The notes below the pieces were generated by a model. That model made no database searches and was not told where the DNA came from. It saw only the letters and a program-made list of their open reading frames with translations. 64,000 nt of DNA, taken from Zarea fungicola. Taxonomy: Eukaryota; Ascomycota; Sordariomycetes; Hypocreales; Cordycipitaceae. How positions within the stretch are numbered: position 1 is the first letter of the stretch; the number at the start of each line of letters is the position of its first letter. Shown here one piece after another: positions 55,479-64,000 of this stretch. The position numbers were made by a program, and so were the translations under genes. The DNA is taken from the NCBI GenBank assembly GCA_900169235.1, contig FWCC01000006.1, positions 124,001 through 188,000 of the forward strand. The letters run 5' to 3'.

Positions 55479-58058
55479 CGCATATTTCACGAATTTGGGA
55501 CGAAAAGAAGCGACCGAAGCAGCAAAACAAAATAGGTGGCCGAGACCCGGTCACGGGGACGGGGACGGAGACTCGGTCTCAGATCCCATTTTAACCACTG
55601 CACTCATTTCAGCTCTGTCGTGGCACGATATACCCTCCAAGCTAAAGTGACTAGGCCTCAGTAGAGTCCAAAACGGCGTGCAGCGACCTTTCAAGCACAT
55701 AGGACGTCAAAGCCAGAATGATTGCTGACGGGATCTCTACATGTACTAGTCTGTGAATAAGCATTTGGCTCCAAAATTCCATGCCTTGTGGGAAAGTATT
55801 ATGTTGTTGTTTCCCGTCCTGCAACATGGCGATAATTTTCTTAGCTAGTTGGCGGACTAGAATTTGGTACGATCCGATGCTCGGGCCTCTGTCACAAAAT
55901 TCGCTTCGGAAAGCAAACGAAGATGTGCGTATGAATTGTCAGTACCGCGCTTTACATTTACAAATATAATTAGCCTCGCTGGTCTAAAATTAATTTAGTT
56001 CACCAGACCTTATTCTTTTAATACTTCTCTGTCCAAGGAAACTGATCAATGTCGAGAATGCGGATCCGTCGCTCTAGGTTCAGCACGGTGGCCGAGGGAC
56101 GCAGTTTCCGAGCATGAGGTATGCTGCCAGGTAACCATGTCGCATCTTATGGAGAGAAGTAAAGAGGGCTGACGGGAAAGCAGGCCGCGGTACGTTGTTA
56201 CCCGACTCAATCTCCGAAAGTCGGCGTTAAGCGACATGATGGATTTCCACCGTTGCCGGACTGATACCACGACGAGCGTATTTTCCGTTCCCTGCCAGAG
56301 TCAAGATGCCACTTCGAATTCACCCTCATCACTTCTTGTTACGGACCAGTCACGCCTCCAACACCGGCCACATGGGCGGCGCAGCTCCGGCGACGGGGTT
56401 GTTCCAGATGCCAAAGTTGGCTGCCCGTTTATCGCATTGCTGCGACGCGCGCAAATGGCGCAAAGAAATGCCGACAAACGACAGAGTGCCTTGGTGTACA
56501 GGACGTGAAAGAGACTTCTTACAGCCTCCGAGCTTGAGGTTTTCGTTGTCGCGGTGTTGAAATTTTGATTCAAAAGTTTGCCATTGGAAGAAATCACCAC
56601 TGTTGCCATCCATTTCATTGCCATCCATTTCTTGTCACGCTCAACTCGGGTCTGCAGGTTCATGACTAGCAGCAACTCCCCGCCACAGCTGATGTACCCT
56701 TGTTGGTTGTCAGCGCTACTGAGAAACGGAGCAGCCAACCTCGTGTCGGGGCTTGAGTGGAGCACAGCCCGAGGGTATTCAGCGAGAGTTGATCGTCTTT
56801 TTCTTGGAGGCAAGAGGCTCCTCTATTTCCATACTGGCTGGCTCTTGATTGCCTCAAAAGTATTGGCACGCTAGGTATTTTCCAGAATGGAGGCGCACGC
56901 GTTTATTTGTCCAATTGAGGCCGACGAGGTACTTTTCAATTATGAGACTTGATACATCTCAGAAACAACATGCCGGCTAGAGAATAATTGTTGTGTGATG
57001 AGCCGCAAGCCTGTTGGTTCGTCTCCGCCTCTGCCTTTTACCCGAAGATGAGGATGATACGCCTCACCGTGGTGAAATAGTTCCATTTTCTGCCGTCATG
57101 AATGCCGTTGTGGGGTTGAACAGACTTCAGTACGTTGCCTATTTGGCAACACCTTTTCCCAAAAAAGCTGCGTTCCAATCGCCAAACCCGGGGAGAAGCA
57201 TAGAGTAATGGTTGGGTGGGGGTCTAGTATTTGTCAAACTTAGTGAAGCGGGCCGCCACGAGAGGTTGGGGTACGCCACTGCGGCAAGGATGGCGATGTA
57301 TTGCTGACCTCTCCTTTGGCCCAGGAGTAACTAGCATACTGATCATCTAATCGGGCGGAACGCCGCGCAAGACCTTCTGGTATGGTCTTGGAGCACTAAC
57401 TAGCCACTCTATGCACCATAACTAATGAATCGAGGTGGAAATGAAGACCTTGAATTGCTGCAGGAGAATGGGCTACCTCTCAGCTTTCCCTGTCTGACTA
57501 CTGCTACTTTGGCTGTTAAAATTAGCACACTGGTGGAGCCAAATCCTGCGATTTGTCTCCAATTTCCAGTTTCGGATAGTTTGAACAAGCCGACCTCCGC
57601 AGCAATTATTCCCACCCAGCAGTATTATCATCTATGGGCAGATAGACCGGTCAATTTTGGACGCCGATGTGGACCAAAACAGGACTTGGACCGTTACATC
57701 CACCGCCAGGGGATTCAAAATTGAATAGATTTGATTGGCACAGATAGAACTTGAGGCGCAGACCTGGTTCGACGCCGGTTCTGGCAATGTAAATTTGTAA
57801 GCGAGTTGTAGGCTCCTTTCTTTTGCTGGTCTGGACCCGAACACGGGTTGAACTGCAGAGTCTGGGGAACGGTAAGAGTCCCGCACGACATATCAGTACC
57901 CAGTATTAATGCGAAACTCCTCCGATGCAATAGCTCCAGTTGATATAAGAACTGCCCAAGAGCCCGGAGCAGCCTTTTGTGTTTGGAACTCGTAGCCTTG
58001 CAAAAAAAGTCAATTGTTTGCTCAAGTTATTCTCTGACCCTCCCACACAATCGACAAG
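55479..58058. other. Gene-poor region before the GPI-anchored protein
   Basis: About 2.6 kb without supported genes. The open minus frame at 56301-56813 (170 codons) has no start context, domain or biased codon use. A 14-base unit GCCATCCATTTC.. repeats at about 56608-56631. The final 100 bases are the promoter of the downstream gene. Confidence 0.45.
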
Positions 58059-58831
58059 ATGCGCTTCGTACTCGAAAGTCTCCTGCTGCAAGGCTTGCTC
58101 GCCGCTGCCGCCTCACCCGCTCTCCAGGTTGTGACGGTTGGCAAGGACGGCTCGATTGTGTACAGCCCCGAGACGATTACCGCCCCTGTCGGATCGCAGG
58201 TCGAGTTCCAGTTCTACGGCCCTGCCCATTCCGTCGTGCAGTCCTCCTTTGACGAGCCCTGCAAGGCCATCAACAACGGCACCGGATTCTTTGCTGGAAT
58301 GAGGACCACAGGCGATGGCCCCAACGTAAGTTTTGACCGGCCTGGGAGGGGCTCACTTAGTTAAGTCGAAAAATTTCTAACAGAATCTGTCTAGCCCACT
58401 ACTTTCACCCTCACCGTAAACAATACCGACCCGATCTGGTTCTTCTGCGCCTTCCCTGGCCACTGCGCCGGCGGCATGGCCGGTGTCATTAACCAAGCGT
58501 GAGTTTTGCCGTTCCGTCCTCGGCGCGTTTTTAAAGAGGCTGACACATACGCTGAGATAGTCCCGGCGCAAAGACTTTGGCCGCATACAAGGCCGCCGCT
58601 GCCAACACGAAGAACGTCACGACGCCTGCGCAGCCACAGGGTGGTCTCCTTGGTCCCTTTGTTGCCCCCAGCGGTAACGCCACCAGCACGAGCGCAACCA
58701 GTCCCTCTTCAACTGCCAAGTCCAGTGGTACGGCAACTCCCAGCAAGGCTCCCTCGGCCGGAGATCGCGTCAGCGTTGGTGTTACTTTTGTCCTCGGTGC
58801 CGCGGCCGCCGTCGCTGGATTCATGGCATAA
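58059..58831 (+). CDS. GPI-anchored cupredoxin-like (extracellular serine-rich) protein (213 aa)
   Basis: Three exons: 58059-58325, 58395-58498 and 58561-58831. The intron acceptors were chosen to restore G-D-G-P-N-P-T-T-F-T-L-T-V-N-N and N-Q-A-P-G-A-K-T-L. A signal peptide (about 19 residues) leads into a single plastocyanin/phytocyanin-like domain: V-V-T-V-G-K-D-G ... Y-S-P-E-T-I-T-A-P-V-G, then F-Y-G-P-A-H-S-V-V-Q-S-S-F-D-E-P-C, and W-F-F-C-A-F-P-G-H-C-A-G-G-M-A-G-V-I. The His and Cys-x5-His-C positions of the type-1 copper site are present. A Ser/Thr/Pro-rich stalk and a hydrophobic C-terminus (G-A-A-A-A-V-A-G-F-M-A) fit GPI anchoring. Such proteins sit on the fungal cell wall. Copper binding and function are unproven. 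Confidence 0.88.
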
Positions 58832-59005
58832 GCGGCGACAGGAAAAAAGTATTTTTTGTACAGGAAGAATTTTTGTACAGCAAGTATTTTTGTATAGGAT
58901 ATAGTATAAATTAATTGCTAATGGTACTTTTATACAACCGTATTTTCCTTCTTTCGTTGTTATGGCCCATCATTCAACGGCCAACACACATGCAGCTACG
59001 AGAAG

Positions 59006-61732
59006 CTACGAGTATTGGTGATCATCTCGCATCGCTATGAGTACTTTGACAAAACTATCGGCAATTCCCCAAACCACTCGACGCTTTAGCAGCTCAATAG
59101 TCAGGTCCAGAATTTGCCGACGTCCCGTGCCGCAACACACGGAGTCAGTGCCTTGTAAATGGATCCTGTGAGCTTCTCCCTCTCGGATCCACATCTTCAA
59201 CTTGACCACTGCAGCTTCATCATCATTGCCGCTGGCGAGATGATCAAGCGCCACGGTAATAGACCGGCTTGACGGCTCGTGTTCTGATAGCAGCTTCGCC
59301 AAGTAGAACAGAACGGCTCCTGCGTAGAAAACGATGAACGACTCGTCGGGGGAGTTGCTCGGATACTTCCTCGCTATGGCGAGGATTTGCGCGCTGTGGT
59401 AGCTCGCCTTCCTCACCTCTTCCGGCTTCTGGGCCGCCCATAGATTCAAGTTGCGCTGCGCGGCAGCGGCTGTGTTGCCATACCGCAAGAGTGGGAAGAG
59501 CCAGTTCATAAGGTTGCCCGTGCCGTAAAGGTGAGAAATGTGAATGACTTGCTGAGAATGCATGGCTCGTGCCATTTCTTCAGTTGTTAGACTGTTAAGG
59601 AGCTTGTTGGGTATCTTTATAAAAAGGTCCAGTGCACGCAAAACTGGAGGAGCGAGGAGATCCGGTCCAACACGCACGAAATCCAAGATTGGCGAAGCCC
59701 TCATGTCTTTAAGAGACCACAACATTCGACTGAGTGTCAGAATAATGGTGTATCGATGGTCTTCGTCCTTGAGGTTGTCCTTCGGCTCGCAAGCAGTATC
59801 AAGGCATGTCTGTAGGATTGCTGCCAGGTTGGGAGACTTTGGGTTTAAAGAAGGCGAGGGTAGCATTGAAAACCAGCAATGTGAAGACTCGGCGGTCCAT
59901 AATTGTAGTGTACAAGGCAGATCCAGGATCATATCTCCGACAGTGAGAAAAGGTCGACTGTTGTGCAGATGCGCGACCGAAGCATCATATTTCTAAAGCA
60001 AAAACCTATTAGTGGGTTTTTCTCACGCGATGTGTTAGGCTGGTAAATATTACATAAATTGCCCAGCCCAGACGGTTTCTTTGTTCTTGTTGAATCCATC
60101 TATTCCATCGTTCTTCAAGAGTCATGTCGGAATGCATTACAGGGCTCAACTTTGGGTGAGGGTGAAAAAGACCAATACACTTTGCCTGATGTATCAAATT
60201 GTTGCGAAAAGATTCACTGAGCTCAAAAAGTCGCTTATTACCACTGCAATAACCATGAATTCCCTGTAGCAGCTGCGTCATAAGGTATACCTCGGTTCTC
60301 ACATAGCGCCGGTCATATTCGGCCTTGGTGATATATACAGTCAGCTGAGGTAAACAGTGCGGTTGTGAGGTAGCCTACCTACCAGAAAAAGAAGCAAGCG
60401 CCGATTGAGTTCGGACAATGTATCTGAAAACGCTCTGCATTCCGAGAATTGAGTGTAGAGAGCCCCAATACTGGCAATGACGAGGGTAAGGGCTGGGTCC
60501 TTGTTGGGGTCAAAGGTAGGTTGATGGATCAGAGGCCAGAACTAGTACAATATTAATGAGATTCATAAAAAAAAGAATTCAAAGGATTTCCAAGTGATAC
60601 CTTATGAAAGTGGGCAAAATAATTGTCGATGCAGAGTTCAAACTTTTCCTTGGAAGGGAAGTTCTTCAACTCAACAGCATGCCAGGGGCTGCGCTGGTTT
60701 GGCACTCGGAGAAATTGTGCTAATTGATCTATGGTTGATGACTGCAGATTCCACTGCGAGAAGAATGAGGCAAGAGGAGCTGCATTAGCACCCATGCTTG
60801 CCCCAAGAACGGGCAGATCCAAAGGCGGCCGTAGATATTCTGCATGCCATTCCATTGGCCATGGATCCTCAGGGCTGCAGCTACTTTCAGGTTGTACAGT
60901 TATTTCAAGGTTGAGATTGCTTGCCTCTCTGCTCGAGGCTTCATCCATGATATTTTGGATGTCTGGCTTAGGTTGACGACACTGAGATTGAGGCCACCCC
61001 AGCGAAGGGCTCAGTTGATCCAGATTTTCAGACTCGAGCGCATCGGCTGATACGCTGTCAAATAGCCAATCAAGGTTTGTGTTCAAGTCCGTACCACCGA
61101 GCAAATACTGAGAATCTATGGGGAATTCGCTGGAGAGGTCTACAGTCGTCATCGAGGAAGTATTTCTAATGGTGCTCGTAGGCGAGTCATTGGCGTTGCA
61201 CATCGGGTCAGCAAAGTCAAAACCTAAAATATCTCTACCCCGAGGTGGTTCGTTATGTAGTAATTCATGGTTCGGCTGTGCGTTTCGCCCTGGCTGACGC
61301 GAAGTCAGGGTATAAGGTCTTTCTGTCGTGACACTGCTCAGAACGGTATTCTGGGCTCCGCTGTTGGAACTATAAATGCAGTCAATCTGCCTTCGAGAAC
61401 AGGAAGCGCAGGCTGGTTGCTCGCCGGTACATTTAATCTTTGAACTTTGAGACATTAGACGCTGACATATCTCATTCAAGCAGGACATCTTACGTGAAAC
61501 ACGATATGCACGCCGTTCTCGTGCGTCTTTTCTGGCTGCGATTTTCATCATGTACACGCATGTGGCGAAGCAAACTGTCACTGCGAAAACAGGTCAGGCA
61601 TGTGTCTTTGGGTTGTCTGAGAGCGGCCTGGCACACTTACGAACGACAGAAGGATCGGTGGCATTTGGAGCACGCACGACCATTAGTATTTCGGCGCGCC
61701 TGTATGAGAGTTTCCGACAGCGTGGAGTCCAT
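59006..61732 (-). CDS. Transcription factor with C2H2 and Zn2Cys6 domains (812 aa)
   Basis: Six exons: 61732-61641, 61580-61494, 61444-60601, 60541-60383, 60323-60054 and 59992-59006. The first two exons build a C2H2 finger (C-S-K-C-H-R-S-F-C ... R-H-M-R-V-H, spacing C-x2-C-x12-H-x3-H). Exons 2-3 build a Zn2Cys6 domain starting C-I-S-C-F-T-S-K-I-K-C and ending C-S-R-R-Q-I-D-C, all six ligands present. The third intron acceptor was chosen because it yields exactly C-x6-C. The rest is a fungal-trans-type middle homology domain (F-W-P-L-I-H-Q-P-T-F-D). This combination of two DNA-binding folds is known in a minority of fungal regulators. It is divergent from the epoxide-hydrolase-like gene at 62964, a possible target. 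The start Met at 61732 could be an internal one if an upstream exon exists. Confidence 0.85.
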
Positions 61733-62963
61733 GATTTGTAGTGATGCTTTTGCAGTGACTGGAGAAGCAGAAGGTCTTTTGTAATGCCATCGGCTGCTGC
61801 AGAAAGTCGCCGCAGTCACAAATTTCCCTCGAGCCATGGTCATGCGCGGCAGGACATAATATGGGCAGCTTTGAATGGAGAGCTCACTCTGCATTGTAGA
61901 GTAGCATCGCCCCTCTTGGACTGGGGGTGCAATGCGACAGTGACGCATTTATGCAGGATGATCGCAGGGTATCCGACAGTTCTGGTTTTAGGCACCACAG
62001 GATCAGCATTCCTAGTCTCAAAAGCTGGTGCACTCATACCAGCAATAATAATATCTCATCTTATATGAAACCTTTCTATATAGATATATAGATACTGTTG
62101 CTCAAGAAATATGATAGATCCCAAATAGTTATCGGACAAAAGCAAATGTAGCTCTCTAGGCCAAGGATATTGAAATTGCAAATATTGTAAAGCTAAGGAA
62201 GAATAAACGGCCGAGAGGAGAGCGCAGCGAAGCACTTGATCTTGTTGCATCCAATCTCCCTGATTGGTTTGTCTTTGTTGGGGTCATGGCGAAGGTGCTG
62301 ACCGAGCCCCATTCGAGCACAGCTTCGAGCGTACAAATAAAACTGAAGCAGGTCTTAAAGCTTGCAATAATGGAAATAGCTGCAGTTGAGTGTATAACTA
62401 CTCCAAGTCAGTCATAATCTTTATCAAGCTTTTGAGCTATTTGCTACAAGATCACATGGTATTAATGTCGTATTTGCTCTTTGTATTTTCAAAGCTGGGA
62501 CCCTGTAATCACTTCATGCGGCCACCACTGAAAGCCGGGGTACCCGGACACGAGATATTGCCGAAACACCGTGAAGACCGACCACCACAGAGCAGGGCCG
62601 ATGACAAGCGTCGCTCAACCATCATAGCTCCCCACCCAACATCCCGGCTGCCTTCCACAAAGTAGAATGTGTCGCTCGTCGAACAAACAGACAAGCAGTA
62701 CACGAAAACCACCTCCCAACGCCGAGATGCGCGCAGCGATGCCATGAGTCTAGTCCGTATCGTTCGGCCATAACCCACCAATGTATATGGATAGCTTCAA
62801 TGGGTTCATGATTGCATAAAAGGGGTTGTGATCTCGGAGGTAATGCAGAGAGATGTGCCGACTCATACATTGTTCTTGAGGGTCTGAGAGCCTTGACAGT
62901 ACAATAACGAGTAAAGCTGGTTCAATCACTGTTAGATTGGCATAAAAGTTCCCGTCCGATACC
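61733..62963. promoter_or_regulatory. Divergent promoter of C2H2/Zn2Cys6 regulator and hydrolase
   Basis: About 1.2 kb between divergent genes. The regulator-proximal half has weak open frames only; the hydrolase-proximal part has a GGCATAAAAG motif (62938-62947) close to its start codon. No additional gene is supported. Confidence 0.45.
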
Positions 62964-64000
62964 ATGCTTGTCCTTGTAGTCTCGCGAGGCCTCACCTACA
63001 ACTACCAACACCATCCGCCTACTCAGCCTGGTGCCGATTACGTCCTTTTCCTTCACGGCTGGCCTTCTGCTGCCAATGATTGGCATAATCAGGTCGATCA
63101 CTTCCGCAAGCTGGGGTGGGGAGTTATTGCACCAGATTTGCTTGGATCGGGCCGCACCACTCGTCCCAGTGAAGTTGACAAGTATGTCCTGAGAGACATT
63201 GCGCAAGACGTGCTAGACATTCTTGATCACGAAAAGATATCCGCGGTCCACGCTGTCGGTCACGACTGGGGCTCAATTTTACTGTCACGACTCGCGACTT
63301 TTCATCCAGAAAGAACCATCAAGCTATGCTTTATTGCAGTTGGCCATCGCCCACCGGGTAGTCCTTTTGATCTCGACGCAGTGAACGAAATGACACGGGA
63401 GAAAGTTGGCGCCGCATTATTCGGATACCAATACTTCTTTATGCGAAATGAACGAGCTCAAGATATTCTGAATGAGCATGTAAGTGGTTGTGCCGTATTC
63501 GGAGCAGTTGATATCCAATTTTATAACTTTTTCGTTTTGCAGAAAGATTCATTCATGTCTTTGATGTTCGGAAAGGACCCCTCGTCGTGGAAGCATCACT
63601 TTGCGCCACGAGATGCTCTCCAGAAATTTCTTGAGTCGGATCAGCGAGATGAATTGGCATCCTATCTCACGAAAGTGGTACGTGCAAAATCCAGACGTAA
63701 AACTGTCTGAAGACTGTATTGACTTTTAGCTCAGGACTATCAAAATTTCAAGGAAAACACATCTGGCGAGCTCGGTGGAATTCCAAGCTTGGGCTGGTAC
63801 AAGGCCAACGATCTAAATTTGAACTACGAGGCAGAGAAAGGTACATGATTCCTCGAGAAGCAGATTGCCCTGAGTGTAGCTGACAAGCCCAGATCTTAAT
63901 GACGAGCAAAAGACATTGCAGCAGCCAACGCTTTTGATCAATTGCTCAAAAGATGAGGTTGCAATTCCCATCTTGCAAACGATGTCAACGAAGCAGTTCA
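62964..64000 (+). CDS. Alpha/beta hydrolase, epoxide-hydrolase-like (3' partial)
   Basis: Four exons are visible: 62964-63479, 63543-63677, 63735-63840 and 63893 onward, the last running off the window. The protein has the family signs: H-G-W-P oxyanion segment (residues 31-34), the nucleophile motif G-H-D-W-G (about 95-99) with Asp as nucleophile, a V-L-F-L-H-G-W core strand, and a cap-domain region after S-P-F-D. Asp at the nucleophile position points to soluble epoxide hydrolase or haloalkane-dehalogenase-like members rather than esterases. The catalytic His lies beyond the window edge. Introns 1 and 3 have typical fungal GTAAGT/GTACAT signals. It starts about 1.2 kb from the divergent regulator gene, which could control it. 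Confidence 0.88.

Noticed and set aside
56301..56813. 170-codon minus-strand frame
   Set aside because: No domain, repeated Met-Ala-Met-Lys-Trp-Met from a short DNA repeat, and no supporting codon use.

Overview
The window reads as nuclear DNA of a filamentous ascomycete (Pezizomycotina, most likely Sordariomycetes/Hypocreales; this is inferred from gene families, not from a marker gene). The evidence is short GT..AG introns (about 50-120 bp) that restore reading frames, three fungal-type transcription factors with intact DNA-binding domains, secreted cysteine-rich proteins, a GH127 arabinofuranosidase, fungal Mrp51, Hos3-type and Rtr1 proteins, and no prokaryotic operon structure. Both ends cut through genes: a berberine-bridge-type flavin oxidoreductase on the left and an epoxide-hydrolase-like protein on the right.

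Layout. (1) 1-12.4 kb is accessory: the partial oxidoreductase, four small or secreted proteins (1438-2061, 8110-8696, 10050-10502, 11737-12339), a secreted beta-lactamase-fold protein (4328-6251), and long gene-poor DNA with a decayed inverted repeat at 2610-2831. (2) 13-25.5 kb is a housekeeping block: RTR1 CTD phosphatase, ribosomal protein S17, mitoribosomal Mrp51, queuine tRNA-ribosyltransferase, a 1210-residue Hos3-type histone deacetylase and histidinol-phosphatase. (3) 26.8-35 kb looks like a small catabolic island: GH127 and an MFS alpha-glucoside-type permease transcribed divergently from a 1-kb promoter with a 13-bp motif repeated three times, then an SDR reductase and a bZIP regulator. 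(4) 35-42.6 kb is gene-poor, with one secreted Kex2-site protein (38199-39022) and a 152-bp MITE-like element (40681-40832). (5) 42.6-50.2 kb holds a Zn2Cys6 regulator converging on a full-length ABCC transporter. (6) 50.2-58 kb is a gene graveyard: a truncated Zn2Cys6 motif, a TBC Rab-GAP pseudogene with frameshift, nonsense and deletion lesions, and a frameshifted unknown. (7) 58-64 kb holds a GPI-anchored cupredoxin-like protein, a regulator with both C2H2 and Zn2Cys6 DNA-binding domains, and a divergent epoxide-hydrolase-like gene.

Exon boundaries were worked out by hand from frame continuity, splice signals and protein-family conservation, so individual junctions may be off by a few codons. 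I found no rRNA, confirmed tRNA, CRISPR array, PKS/NRPS gene or intact transposase. Several small secreted proteins match no family I recognise; these and the pseudogene cluster are the least explained content.
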